A DNA stretch of 64,000 nucleotides, taken from the NCBI GenBank assembly GCA_039028155.1, contig JBCCIS010000026.1:1-64000 (forward strand), given 5' to 3'. The translations under genes were made by a program, and so were the position numbers. The DNA comes from Pseudomonadota bacterium (GTDB lineage: Bacteria > Pseudomonadota > Alphaproteobacteria > SP197). Under the pieces are notes generated by a model. The model did not search any database and was not told the origin of the DNA. It saw nothing but the letters and a program-made list of their open reading frames with translations. How positions within the stretch are numbered: the first letter of the stretch is position 1; each line of letters starts with the position of its first letter. This document shows, piece after piece, positions 26,358 to 35,881 of this stretch.

Positions 26358-27533
26358 ATGAAGCCGCCGTTTTCCAGAGCCGAGTATCGGCGCCGTGTCG
26401 ACAACACCAGACGACACATGCGTGAAGCCGGTGTCGATGTGCTGATGGTCTCCGACCCCGCCAATATGAACTACTTGACCGGTTATGACGGTTGGTCCTT
26501 CTTCGTTCACCAGATGGTTGCCCTGGGTCTGGAGGATGATGAGCCCATCTGGTTCGGCCGCCCGATGGACGCCAACGGCGCGCGGGTGACCACATTCCTG
26601 AAGGACGAAAGCATCTTCGAGTATCCCGATCACTACGTGCAGTCGGACCGATTCCACCCGATGGAGGTTCTGGCCGAGATTGCGAAAGAAAAGGGATGGG
26701 CCCGTGCGCGTATCGGTGTCGAGAAGGAGGCCTATTACTTCACGGTCAGGGCGATGGAGGTGTTGGAGCGTCACCTTCCAAAGGCAACGTTCCAGGATGC
26801 GACCGGGTTGGTCAACTGGGTGCGTCTGGTGAAATCGAAGAACGAGATAGCGTACATGACGCAGGCCGCGAGGATCGCGGAGAAGGTCATGCGTACTGGC
26901 ATCAACGCGGTCAAACCAGGTGTCAGACAGTGTGACGCGGCGGCGGAGATCTGGCGGGCGATGGTCAAGGGCACCCCGCAGTTTGGCGGCGATTATCCGG
27001 GGTTGCCGCCGGTCCTGCCGTCAGGCGGGGCCATCGCGGCGCCACACCTGACGTGGAGCGATGAGACGTTCAAGAAAGGCGAGGGAACCGTGCTCGAACT
27101 GGCGGGCGTTCGGTTTCATTATCACTGTCCGATAACGCGCACCGTGTTTCTGGGGCCGCTGCCAAAAAAGGTTACCGAAACGGCCGCGGTCGTGCTGGAA
27201 GGTATGCAGGCGGCTTTTGACGCCATGAGACCAGGGGTCACCGGTCATGACGTGGAGGCTGCTTGGCGAAGCGTGGTTTCACGTCACGGCATAACCAAGG
27301 AATCGCGCATCGGCTACTCGACCGGTCTCGGCTATCCGCCGGATTGGGGAGAGCACACGGTCAGTCTTCGCCCAAACGACCGGTCAGTGCTGAGAGAGAA
27401 CGCGACACTTCATGTCATTCCCGCCGTAACGGTGGATGACTGGGCGGTCGACATCAGCGAGTGTGTTCGGGTCACGAAGCGCGGGGCCGTCCCGTTCTGC
27501 GATTTCCCGCGCAAGCTCTTCGTCAAGCGCTAG
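26358..27533 (+). CDS. M24-fold hydrolase, ectoine hydrolase (DoeA/EutD)-like
   Basis: This 391-residue pita-bread-fold protein has an N-terminal creatinase domain (about 1-150, with PANMNYLTGYDGWSF) and a C-terminal M24 domain. The segments APHLTWSDETF and HYHCPITRTVFLG closely recall DoeA, the ectoine ring-opening hydrolase. The usual M24 metal aspartates are absent (LAGVRFHYHCP in place of DxG and D), as in metal-independent creatinase-like enzymes. No other ectoine gene is near, so the substrate could be another cyclic amidine or N-acyl amino acid. Confidence 0.8.
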   Translation: MKPPFSRAEYRRRVDNTRRHMREAGVDVLMVSDPANMNYLTGYDGWSFFVHQMVALGLEDDEPIWFGRPMDANGARVTTFLKDESIFEYPDHYVQSDRFHPMEVLAEIAKEKGWARARIGVEKEAYYFTVRAMEVLERHLPKATFQDATGLVNWVRLVKSKNEIAYMTQAARIAEKVMRTGINAVKPGVRQCDAAAEIWRAMVKGTPQFGGDYPGLPPVLPSGGAIAAPHLTWSDETFKKGEGTVLELAGVRFHYHCPITRTVFLGPLPKKVTETAAVVLEGMQAAFDAMRPGVTGHDVEAAWRSVVSRHGITKESRIGYSTGLGYPPDWGEHTVSLRPNDRSVLRENATLHVIPAVTVDDWAVDISECVRVTKRGAVPFCDFPRKLFVKR

Positions 27534-27651
27534 GTCGGTGTTATCTGCTTTGACGGCATCGCGGGGCTTTGCCTTCGAAGCAGGATCTACTCTAGCATCG
27601 AAAGCAGGTAGGTTGGTGGGCAGAGACGTCAGAGGAAACCATGAGGGCCGG

Positions 27652-28050
27652 ATGCTGATTGGAAAGAAGCCGAGGCTGGTGGCAGCCTCGCTCTGTGCCA
27701 TGGCTGTACCAGCCGCGGCGCAGGACGAGGCGATGGCGACGCTGTCCGGGACAGAAATCCAGCAGGCCATTGCCGGCAGCACGCTGCTGGTAACGGTCCT
27801 TGGTGGCGACGAATACACGGAGTACTTCGCGCCTGATGGCACCATTACGATGCAGGGTGATGACGGGGTCTATGACGGGACATGGGTCGTCGTCAGTGAC
27901 ACGATCTGCATCGAACTAACCTTTCCGTCGAACGACGGCTGTTGGAGTGTTGCGTTGGATGGTGACGCCATCACCTTGATAGGGCCTGACGGCGAGGTCG
28001 ACTACGAAAAGACCATTATCGCTCGTGACGGCGAAGCTGCTGAACCATGA
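27652..28050 (+). CDS. small exported protein, unknown function
   Basis: This 132-residue protein has a signal peptide (about residues 1-20, ending PAAAQ). The mature part has alternating strands, YTEYFAPDGTITMQGDDGVYDG and TICIELTFPSNDGCWSV with two cysteines, suggesting a small beta barrel with a disulfide. No enzyme motif is visible. The start at 27652 is set by the leader; the ribosome site is weak. Confidence 0.65.
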   Translation: MLIGKKPRLVAASLCAMAVPAAAQDEAMATLSGTEIQQAIAGSTLLVTVLGGDEYTEYFAPDGTITMQGDDGVYDGTWVVVSDTICIELTFPSNDGCWSVALDGDAITLIGPDGEVDYEKTIIARDGEAAEP

Positions 28051-28203
28051 GATTGCGCCGGTAGGCGGGCGTATCGCCACCGGCCGACAAGGCGTCGCCT
28101 CAACAAACGCTTGCTGAGGGTTTGATTGGGTCCATGGCGCCTTGGCACAGCCCTAGAGTGGATCGCGATCTGGCCCAACGCGTAGGGCGCGGTTTTTGTT
28201 TCC

Positions 28204-29172
28204 CTAGTTCGCTTCCAGCCAGAAGATCTCCTCGGCCGCCGTGCTCGGCACGCTGCCCTCATCGAAGTCGAACCAGCGGGGTGCCAGGTAGCCGTCGCGC
28301 GGCTCGTAACCGGGCTCGCTGCGCGGACTCGCGACGATGGCGCCGCCGCTCACGATGATAGGAAATGTTCTGACGGCCGTGCCGTCGATTTCCATGACAA
28401 GGCTGTAGGTGGCGTCTTCACCCAGCAGGCGCTCCATGGGGAACCCGGCGGCATTGGGGTTGTCCACCGGTTCGTGCAGCGTCATGGCGAACTGGCCATA
28501 GAGGTTGGAGCCCTTGTGAACGATCTTGGCGTTCTTGTTGCGCGCCAGCAGTTCTCCGTCCTTATAGAGCATCATCATGAGTTCGCCGCTGCCGTCGGGC
28601 GACGGCAGATCGAGCGCGCTCGTCCAAAAGACGACCTCGACGGGATGGTCTTCGAACGTCCGCGACGTCTTCAGGAAGACGAAGTCGTCCCACGGCCCGC
28701 GATAATGAAACTTGGTGTCGGGATCGAACGGATCGTCGCTTTCTTCCGCGACAACCTCGAACGGGAACGTCGTCGCGATCTCGCCGTTGACCAGAAAATG
28801 CAGCTGGTAGTTGCCTGCGCCGGGCAGGTCCACCACGCCAGGCCCCTGCGGTCTGACGGCGGCGAAGACGGAGTCCGACCACAGGTAGTCAGGAAAGAAG
28901 GCAACGGTCGCCACGACGTCGCCTGAGTCGGCATTGACCACCTCGGCAACCGTGTTGTGGTCGCCGTCGGGCCGGAAGACGAGGCCCACGTCACTCAACA
29001 TCAAACGCGCGTTCTGATCGTAGAATCGCAAACTGCTACCGGTGCCGGAGGACATGAGGCGGGTCACGTCGACAACCGTGTCGGCGGCGCGTGCCGACGT
29101 TCCTGGTCCCGTCAGCGCGACGAGCACAAAGGTGAACAGACAGATCGCACCCAAAATTCTTGAAGATCTCAT
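28204..29172 (-). CDS. large exported protein of unknown function
   Basis: This 322-residue protein has a signal peptide (residues 1-31, ending ARA). The mature chain is beta-rich and looks like two Ig- or jelly-roll-like domains: about 32-140 (FYDQNARLMLSDVGLVF, VFRPDG) and 150-290 (DPDTKFHYRGPWDDFVFL). No catalytic motif is visible. The start at 29172 has GGGAGG before it. It lies alone between two oppositely oriented units. Confidence 0.7.
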   Translation of the reverse strand: MRSSRILGAICLFTFVLVALTGPGTSARAADTVVDVTRLMSSGTGSSLRFYDQNARLMLSDVGLVFRPDGDHNTVAEVVNADSGDVVATVAFFPDYLWSDSVFAAVRPQGPGVVDLPGAGNYQLHFLVNGEIATTFPFEVVAEESDDPFDPDTKFHYRGPWDDFVFLKTSRTFEDHPVEVVFWTSALDLPSPDGSGELMMMLYKDGELLARNKNAKIVHKGSNLYGQFAMTLHEPVDNPNAAGFPMERLLGEDATYSLVMEIDGTAVRTFPIIVSGGAIVASPRSEPGYEPRDGYLAPRWFDFDEGSVPSTAAEEIFWLEAN

Positions 29173-29297
29173 GGCCTCCCCCGATGCCAATGGTGTCTTG
29201 CCCGCCATTATCCAATTGTCCGGCCTTCCGCGCCAAGCCTGAATCGGTCATGTCTCCGCCGCATCAAGACGCTCGCGGTTGACCGAACGTCCGTGAC

Positions 29298-30296
29298 TCA
29301 GTCGTAGAGCACCACGCAGCGCACCTCGATGCTTTGGCGATCCGGCGCGTCGGGCGGTGACGCCGGATCCTTGAACGCCGTATGGAAGCTGAACGTGCAC
29401 GGCGCCGTACCGTTTCCAACACTGGCATCGGCGTGGGCACCGCCGGAACGGGCGAGTTCGCCCGCAGAGTCCCACTGTTTGATCAGCACCGCCTCGTCGC
29501 GGTTGGCCGCCGGGTAGTACCACCATCCGTGTTGGCCCGCGGGTTTGGCAAAGTAGTTCTCGCCAATGCGGTCGTGATAGTGGATCTCGAAGACGACGAG
29601 ATCGTCGGGCGCGACCGTCTGGCCGTCGCACAGCGCCAGTGGATGGATCGCAACGGGTTCAGGCGCGATGCTGCGCCATAAATTGATAATCGCGTAGCGT
29701 CCGCCGCCCTCCACCGCGTTTTCCACCTGGGCCGGATCGAGAAGTGTCTCGCCGTCCGCCAAGACGGTGCGCAAGGTGTCGTTGGCGCTCGGAGTCTGGG
29801 CCAGGTCACGCAGGCGCTGGGGTGCGCTGGTCAGCGTATAGTCGCCATGCACCATGTGTATGGGGTTCTGCACCGACTGGCCGCCGGCGGTCCGTCTCTT
29901 GCTTTCCTTACCGCTCGCCGAGCGCACGTTGTGGTCGAAGGCGAAGACGCCTCGGGCTCCGGTCTCGTGGCGAATGATCGCCTCGCAATCCGCGTAATAG
30001 GCCGACACGATCTGTCTGTGATCATAGAAGTCGAGGCCGGGATCACTGAGCGGCCGGTTGATGATCTCGAAGCCATGGGTATCGATGGTCCGGCGTTCGC
30101 TATCATCCAGTTGTCGCGCATCGTGGATGGCGACGTCCCGTTCCTCGATCAGCAGGCCTTCGGTGCCGGCATCGCTGCCGTCCTTGTCGCGGCGGGTCAG
30201 CACGTCACCGGTACGGTAAAGCGATGATTTGACAACCGGCGCCACATAAGTGAGGGCGCCGCGTGTGCCGTTGGTCGTGTCCACGCTGGATGTCAT
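29298..30296 (-). CDS. CmcJ/NvfI-like putative oxygenase, second copy
   Basis: This 332-residue CmcJ/NvfI-family protein has VFAFDHNVR, HMVHGDYT (HxD pair), INLWRSIAPEPVAIHPLALCD, WWYYPAANRDEAVLIKQWDS, FHTAFKDP and the terminal RQSIEVRCVVLYD. These match the family better than the copy at 25031. The ATG at 30296 overlaps the stop of the creatininase-family gene (ATGA), so the two are coupled; a GTG two codons earlier is possible. Oxidation followed or preceded by amide hydrolysis is a plausible joint role. Confidence 0.88.
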   Translation of the reverse strand: MTSSVDTTNGTRGALTYVAPVVKSSLYRTGDVLTRRDKDGSDAGTEGLLIEERDVAIHDARQLDDSERRTIDTHGFEIINRPLSDPGLDFYDHRQIVSAYYADCEAIIRHETGARGVFAFDHNVRSASGKESKRRTAGGQSVQNPIHMVHGDYTLTSAPQRLRDLAQTPSANDTLRTVLADGETLLDPAQVENAVEGGGRYAIINLWRSIAPEPVAIHPLALCDGQTVAPDDLVVFEIHYHDRIGENYFAKPAGQHGWWYYPAANRDEAVLIKQWDSAGELARSGGAHADASVGNGTAPCTFSFHTAFKDPASPPDAPDRQSIEVRCVVLYD

Positions 30297-30994
30297 GACC
30301 ACGGACTATCAATCAGCGCGCGCGTCTCTTCAACAGCAACCGCCCATATGGCCAGCATGTCGTCGTCGGAGCGCTGGTAGAAGCCACCGAAGTTGCCGTC
30401 GCCCAGCTTCTGACGCAGGACCTGCGGGTTGCGTTCGTCTTGATCGCTGATGTCGACAGGCGGTTTGGCCTCCGCAGGGTTTTCGATGCCGTCAAGCCGA
30501 GTCCACGGAAAGTTCTCCATCCACGAAGCATGGGTCGCCACCGGATCGATCGCCAACACCTTGGCTTTCGTCTGCGGCGCGTTCCACCAGTTGTGAAAGC
30601 GGATCTGGATTTCCGGATGGTCAGCCACCCATTTCTTCGCCGTGGCGCGGGCAGGCTGATTGCCGCCATGGCCGTTCACGATCAGAACCCGCCGGAAACC
30701 GCTTGCGGCCAGGCTCTCCAGGATATCTCGGATTAATCGGTCATAGGTGTCGCGCTTAAGGGTGACGGTGCCTGGATAGGCCATGAAATAGGGTGTCAGG
30801 CCATACGACACGACGGGAAACACGGGCACGCCAAGGGGCTCCGCGGCTTCGACGGCAACCCGTTCGCTCAGGATGCTGTCGACCGACAGGCTGAGCCCGG
30901 CGTGCTGTTCGGTGCTGCCGATCGGCAGCACGGCACGGTCGTCGCCCTCCAGGTATTCTTCAACCTGGCTCCAGTTCATCTGGCTGATGTGCAA
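30293..30994 (-). CDS. creatininase family amidohydrolase
   Basis: This 233-residue protein has the creatininase-fold metal ligands: Glu29 and His31 in GSTEQHAG, Asp39, and His109 in NGHGGN. Family members open cyclic amides or hydrolyse formamides (creatininase, ArfB, MftE). The best start is TTG 30994, with AGGAG seven bases upstream; ATG 30979 is an alternative. It is translationally coupled to the downstream CmcJ-like gene. No creatine-pathway gene is adjacent, so creatinine is not the likely substrate. Confidence 0.87.
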   Translation of the reverse strand: MHISQMNWSQVEEYLEGDDRAVLPIGSTEQHAGLSLSVDSILSERVAVEAAEPLGVPVFPVVSYGLTPYFMAYPGTVTLKRDTYDRLIRDILESLAASGFRRVLIVNGHGGNQPARATAKKWVADHPEIQIRFHNWWNAPQTKAKVLAIDPVATHASWMENFPWTRLDGIENPAEAKPPVDISDQDERNPQVLRQKLGDGNFGGFYQRSDDDMLAIWAVAVEETRALIDSPWS

Positions 30995-31141
30995 ACTGTT
31001 TCTCCTTTGCCGGTTGGACAGGCGTTGGCACGCGCTTAAACTCTCCCCATATCTGTCATCCGCGCGGGCCTTCGTGTCACTCACGCTCGCGTGATCTCCA
31101 TCGCTGCCGCATGCGCCTTCACAACGTGGAAAGTAACGACC

Positions 31142-31984
31142 ATGTCCGAATCATCGTCTTATACACCACCGAAAGTCTGGAAGTGGGAAGCCGATAGCGG
31201 CGGCACCTGGGCCAGTATCAACCGGCCGATCGCCGGCGCGACCCATGATAAGGAACTGCCGGTTGGCGACCATCCGCTTCAGCTTTATTCGCTCGCCACG
31301 CCCAACGGCGTCAAGGTGACGATCATGCTGGAGGAGCTACTGGCGCTCGGCGAGACCGGCGCCGAGTACAACGCCTTTCTGATCGAGATCGGCGACAGCC
31401 ACCAGTTCGGCAGCGGCTTTGTTGAGATCAATCCCAATTCCAAGATCCCTGCCTTGGTCGACCGCAGCACGACGCCGCCGACCCGCGTCTTCGAATCCGG
31501 CGCGATCCTGGTCTACCTGGCCGAGAAGTTCGGCGCGTTCTTGCCCGAAGAGCCTGCCGAGCGGGCGGAGTGTTTCTCGTGGCTGTTCTGGCAGATGGGC
31601 AGCGCGCCTTATCTTGGCGGCGGCTTCGGCCACTTCTATGCCTATGCGCCGGTGAAAATCGAGTACGCCATCGATCGCTTCACCATGGAAACCAAGCGCT
31701 TGCTTCACGTGCTCGACCAGAATCTGGAGGAGCGGCGTTTCGTGTGCGGCGACCACTACACCATTGCCGACATGGCGAACTACCCGTGGTACGGCGGCCT
31801 TGTGCTGAACGATTCCTACGAGGCGTCGGAGTTCATCGACGCCGCGTCCTACAAGAACGTCATCCGGTGGGCAGAGGAGATCGAGGCACGCCCGGCGGTA
31901 AAGCGCGGCCGCAAGGTCAACCGGACCTGGGGCCCGGAAGAGCACCAGGCGCCCGAACGCCACGCAGCGAGCGATCTGGACTAG
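31142..31984 (+). CDS. yghU: YghU-like glutathione S-transferase (GSH-dependent disulfide-bond oxidoreductase)
   Basis: This 280-residue protein matches YghU of Escherichia coli in layout. It has an N-terminal extension (YTPPKVWKWEADSGG, INRPIAGATHDKELPVG), a thioredoxin domain with LYSLATPNGVKVTIMLEE and SKIPALVD, and a long helical C domain with SWLFWQMGSAPYLGGGFGHF. YghU binds two glutathiones and reduces disulfides. The start at 31142 follows GGAAAG. It is divergent from the creatininase gene. Confidence 0.92.
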   Translation: MSESSSYTPPKVWKWEADSGGTWASINRPIAGATHDKELPVGDHPLQLYSLATPNGVKVTIMLEELLALGETGAEYNAFLIEIGDSHQFGSGFVEINPNSKIPALVDRSTTPPTRVFESGAILVYLAEKFGAFLPEEPAERAECFSWLFWQMGSAPYLGGGFGHFYAYAPVKIEYAIDRFTMETKRLLHVLDQNLEERRFVCGDHYTIADMANYPWYGGLVLNDSYEASEFIDAASYKNVIRWAEEIEARPAVKRGRKVNRTWGPEEHQAPERHAASDLD

Positions 31985-32084
31985 TTTGTCGTCTAAAGAC
32001 TGATCGATGGGATGTTGGCGACCGCGCCGATGGTGGTGTCGCCGCGGAGGTCGGTGGCGGTGAGCGCGAGGGGGCTGAAGCGGT

Positions 32085-34118
32085 ATGCGTGTGCAAAACG
32101 GACATGACGATCCGCTCTTCAGCTTCGCCATCGTCGCCGATACCCATCTGACCGAGGAGGAGAACCTCTCCTTCGAAGGCAGCGATGCATCCGGTAACAG
32201 ACTGGCCGACCTCTATGACGATCTGGTCGCACGCGTTAATGCCATGGAGCCGGCGTTTGTCGTTCATCTGGGCGACATAACCGATCCCGTGCCCGTGTCG
32301 TCGGCGTTTGTCGATTCGGCCCAGGCGTTTCACAAGGCCTCCGATTCGTTCTCCATGCCTTACCACCTGGTGCCGGGCAATCACGACATCGGCGAGAAGC
32401 TTCATCCCGCGTTGCCGAACATCGATGCCAACGTTTCCATCACGAAGCGCGCCATCGATCAGTACGAGCAGCACTTCGGTCGGCAACGCTACAGTTTTGA
32501 GCATGAGGGCTGCTTGTTCCTTGTGATCAACACCATGTTGATCAATTCGGATTTGGAGGAGGAACAAGACCAATGGGATTGGCTGGAAGCGACGCTGTCG
32601 GCCAATGCCGGTAAGCGGACGTTCGTCTTCGCCCACTACCCGCTCTATCTGTCCGCAAGGGACGAGCCGGGCTTCTATGACAACATTGACGAGCCCGGGC
32701 GTTCACAGCTTATCGAACTGTTGGGGCGCTACCGGGTCGAAGGTTACTACGCCGGGCACGTTCATAATTTCTTCTATAACCACCTGAACGGCATGCACCA
32801 GTTCGTGCTGCCGTCGACGGGTATTATCCGCGCCGACTACATGGAGTTCTTCCGCACCATGCCGACGCGCGATATGGGCAGCTTCGATCCGTCGAAGATC
32901 GGGTTCTTCTGGGTCGACGTGTTCGCGGACGGCCATGTGCCGCATCTGATTCGCGCCAGCGACGATCACCCCTGCCGCACGCATTCGTGGCGCGATAGCG
33001 CGTCATCGGTCACCGTGGATCTGCGGATTCCGTGGTGCGATGAAGTGGATATCCCGACGCCTTGGGGGCTGGAAATCTTCGAACGCAAACACGTGCGTAA
33101 CGACTACCCGCTCGCCGCTCTTTGGGAGATGGGTATCAGGGACCTGAGGATCCCAATTTCCGACCTTTTGGACCCGCGGGTGTCTGAGCGGGTTAAACTG
33201 CTGTCATCGCTTGGCCACCACTTCACCGTTGTTATGTTCGGGCCGCCGAACGAGGAACGCCGCGCCGCACTCGCCGCACACGCGGCGGACATCAGGGCCA
33301 TCGAGGTGGTCGCCGTGTTCGATCAGTGGCCGGCTTTGGCCGGGCCGCTAAGGGACCTGCGTCAATCATCGGGCTTTGAGGTCTACCTGCACGCTGTTCG
33401 CCCGGAAGTCGAAGGCTGGACCACCCATCACGGCATGCACGCGGACTTGGCCGACGAGGTGGCGTGGGTGTTGAGCCAAGCCGACCTGGTCGACGCGGTG
33501 GACGGGTTCGTCTTCGGCATCAGGCGCGATACGCCGCCGTTGGACGGTTGCCTGGCGGTGCAGCGGTGCCTTGCCGATACAACATACAAGGCTCTGTTGC
33601 ATGTGCCTTGCGTTGGCATGTTCTGGACCATGGCGTCCAACGATGACGTCGGACAGAACGACGAGCTCGCCCGTGTGGCCGAGGCGATCTTGATGGCGCG
33701 CGCTATGCCTGAGCTTGCGATCGTCATCGACAACTTCATCGAGTTGGATCGTGGGTACTGTAGCTGCTGGGGTCTGATCGACAGGCTGTGTAACCCGAAG
33801 ATCGGCAGTCGGGTCGTCAGGGCCTTGAATGCGCTGCTGCCTGAGAAGCTCCAGGGTCTCAAGAGCCATGTTGCCCTGGGTTGCCGCATCCTCTCCGCGG
33901 TGCACGACGGAGGCATGGTTCTGTTGCTGCCTGGAGGCAGCCTGGCGATATCGGACGAGGACGGGGATAGCGTCGCGGAAGAAATCGCCGATAAACGCGG
34001 CCGTTTGATCGATCTGACGACAGGAACTGAGACCGGCGCAAGCCTTCACGAGGCAATTGCCGAACGGGCCGAGGAAAAGATCAGGCGTTCACCAGCCCTG
34101 CTGCTTCTCAGCGATTGA
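32085..34118 (+). CDS. metallophosphoesterase with a large unknown C-terminal domain
   Basis: This 677-residue protein has a calcineurin-like phosphoesterase as its first ~300 residues: ADTHL, HLGDITD, PGNHD, AHYPLY and YAGHVH supply the dimetal ligands. Residues about 310-677 form a second domain, ILMARAMPELAIVIDNF and CSCWGLIDRLC being its most notable stretches, which may be a TIM-barrel-like fold. I do not recognise that combination. No signal peptide is seen, so action on a cytosolic phosphodiester or phosphomonoester is likely. It lies alone on its strand. Confidence 0.85.
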   Translation: MRVQNGHDDPLFSFAIVADTHLTEEENLSFEGSDASGNRLADLYDDLVARVNAMEPAFVVHLGDITDPVPVSSAFVDSAQAFHKASDSFSMPYHLVPGNHDIGEKLHPALPNIDANVSITKRAIDQYEQHFGRQRYSFEHEGCLFLVINTMLINSDLEEEQDQWDWLEATLSANAGKRTFVFAHYPLYLSARDEPGFYDNIDEPGRSQLIELLGRYRVEGYYAGHVHNFFYNHLNGMHQFVLPSTGIIRADYMEFFRTMPTRDMGSFDPSKIGFFWVDVFADGHVPHLIRASDDHPCRTHSWRDSASSVTVDLRIPWCDEVDIPTPWGLEIFERKHVRNDYPLAALWEMGIRDLRIPISDLLDPRVSERVKLLSSLGHHFTVVMFGPPNEERRAALAAHAADIRAIEVVAVFDQWPALAGPLRDLRQSSGFEVYLHAVRPEVEGWTTHHGMHADLADEVAWVLSQADLVDAVDGFVFGIRRDTPPLDGCLAVQRCLADTTYKALLHVPCVGMFWTMASNDDVGQNDELARVAEAILMARAMPELAIVIDNFIELDRGYCSCWGLIDRLCNPKIGSRVVRALNALLPEKLQGLKSHVALGCRILSAVHDGGMVLLLPGGSLAISDEDGDSVAEEIADKRGRLIDLTTGTETGASLHEAIAERAEEKIRRSPALLLLSD

Positions 34119-34151
34119 TTGAGCCAGAGGACGGCCTTGCCCCGGGAGCCG

Positions 34152-34820
34152 TCAGCCGGGCTTCTTCGCCAAGATAAAGACGCCGACGCTTTCTTCCGGC
34201 CGCCACTGATGTTCGATTCGGAAGCCGGCACCGGTGATGCTGTCGATGAGCGCCTGTTCGGTGAAAATCCTGACGAGCGGGATAAGGCCGAAGAACCGGC
34301 CGACCGGCGCGATGATCTTGAACCACTTCATGGTGTCGCCCAGGCATGCGGTGCTGGAAACGAAGATGCCACCGGGTTTGAGCATCTCGTAGACCTTCGC
34401 AATCGCCGGATTGCGCTCGTCGAGCAGGTGCAGAATGCTCATGCCCAGGATAGCATCGAAGCCATCCGCCGGCGCCGTGATGTCGTCGAACTCGACGCGC
34501 TGAAAGGTCACGTTCTCGATAGCCCCGGAACGGGCCTTCTCCTCGGCGATCTCCAGCATCTTCGCCGAAATGTCGGTCGCCAGGATGTGTTTTACGAAGG
34601 GAGCATGGGCAAGCGCCGTCGACCCGGTGCCGCAGCCGAACTCCAGAACCTCCATGGTGGGATCGAAGTACGCCCGCGTCACGCGGAGTTTTTCTTCGTA
34701 GGCCGCCTGGTTGGCGACGGGACGTTTGGCATAGCCCTTGGCGTGCCGGTCCCAGAACTTTGCTGACGGTTTCATGGGCGTTGCCGGATGGTCGATGACG
34801 GTCATGGCGATGTCTTTCAT
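34152..34820 (-). CDS. class I SAM-dependent methyltransferase
   Basis: This 222-residue protein has motif I, VLEFGCGTGSTAL, at about residues 59-71, the acidic post-I ATDIS, and ILGMSILHLL in the motif IV region. This is the small-molecule methyltransferase type (UbiE/Methyltransf_11). It is divergent from a LysR gene 77 bp away, which probably controls it. The substrate is unknown. Confidence 0.9.
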   Translation of the reverse strand: MKDIAMTVIDHPATPMKPSAKFWDRHAKGYAKRPVANQAAYEEKLRVTRAYFDPTMEVLEFGCGTGSTALAHAPFVKHILATDISAKMLEIAEEKARSGAIENVTFQRVEFDDITAPADGFDAILGMSILHLLDERNPAIAKVYEMLKPGGIFVSSTACLGDTMKWFKIIAPVGRFFGLIPLVRIFTEQALIDSITGAGFRIEHQWRPEESVGVFILAKKPG

Positions 34821-34896
34821 GCTGAGAGTAACCTTTCGGCGGTGCTTTTATCTCTGCATAGATAGGATATGAATTGACAGTGTTTGCCTATTAGAT

Positions 34897-35799
34897 ATGC
34901 ACAAACGCATGGATTGGCGGGCGGTCAAGTTTGACTGGAATCGCGCGCGGGCCTTCCTGGTAACGGCAGAAGAGGGCTCGCTCTCGGCCGCCGCGCGCGC
35001 CCTCGGCATGACGCAGCCGACCCTGGGGCGCCAGGTCGCCGCATTGGAGGCGGAGCTTGGCGTCGTCCTCTTTGAACGTGTCGGTCGTGGGCTGACCTTG
35101 ACACTGAGCGGGCTGGAGCTGGTCGAGCATGTCCGCGCCATGGGCGATGCGGCCAATAGGGTATCGCTGACCGCCTCGGGCCAGTCTCAATCGATCGAAG
35201 GTACGGTGTCGATTACGGCGACGGAGGTCACGTCCGCCTACCTCTTGCCGCCGATCCTGGCGAAGCTGCGCGCGAAAGAACCCGGCATCGCGATCGAGGT
35301 GGTGGCTTCGAACAGCATCAGCGACTTGCGCCGCCGCGAAGCCGACATCGCGATACGCAGTGTCCGGCCGACCGACTCCGATCTGATCGCCAAGCGTCTC
35401 AACGATGGCATCGTCCGTCTTTACGCAAACGCCGACTACCTCGCCAGGATCGGTCCGCTTGATGGGCCGGACGACATGGCGAAGGCAACATTCATCGGCT
35501 TTCACGAGAACGACCGCTACATGGAAGCCTTGAATGACCGCGGCATGGCTCTGACCACCAAGGCCTTCGCGCTCTCATCGACCAGCCATCTCGTGCATTG
35601 GGAGCTGGTCAAGCAAGGCCTGGGCATCGGCGTCATGATTGAGCAGGTCGGCGATGCCGAGCCCCTGGTGCGCCGCGCGGCTACCTGGCTTGATCCGTTT
35701 GTCATTGATGTCTGGCTGGTTGCCCACCGCGAACTCAACACCAGCCGCCGTATTCGCCTGGTGTTCGATTGGCTGGCCGAGGAACTAATCACCGGCTAG
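34897..35799 (+). CDS. LysR-family transcriptional regulator
   Basis: This 300-residue regulator has its helix-turn-helix at about residues 14-66 (FLVTAEEGSLSAAARALGMTQPTLGRQVAALE). The effector domain starts near 95 (VSITATEVTSAYLLPPIL). The divergent layout with the methyltransferase gene suggests it controls that gene. A fourth-codon ATG (MDWRAVKFDW) is an alternative start. Confidence 0.92.
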   Translation: MHKRMDWRAVKFDWNRARAFLVTAEEGSLSAAARALGMTQPTLGRQVAALEAELGVVLFERVGRGLTLTLSGLELVEHVRAMGDAANRVSLTASGQSQSIEGTVSITATEVTSAYLLPPILAKLRAKEPGIAIEVVASNSISDLRRREADIAIRSVRPTDSDLIAKRLNDGIVRLYANADYLARIGPLDGPDDMAKATFIGFHENDRYMEALNDRGMALTTKAFALSSTSHLVHWELVKQGLGIGVMIEQVGDAEPLVRRAATWLDPFVIDVWLVAHRELNTSRRIRLVFDWLAEELITG

Positions 35800-35881
35800 C
35801 GGCGAACACTTAAAAGAGTCCCTTAGAGTCGGTTGGGAGCCAACCCCTGGCGTGTGGCGGTGCGACGATGAACAGGCGGCA

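Noticed and set aside
28160-28203. T-run GGTTTTTGTTTCCC between convergent genes
   Set aside because: The preceding stem is only four base pairs (GCCC/GGGC), too weak for an intrinsic terminator.
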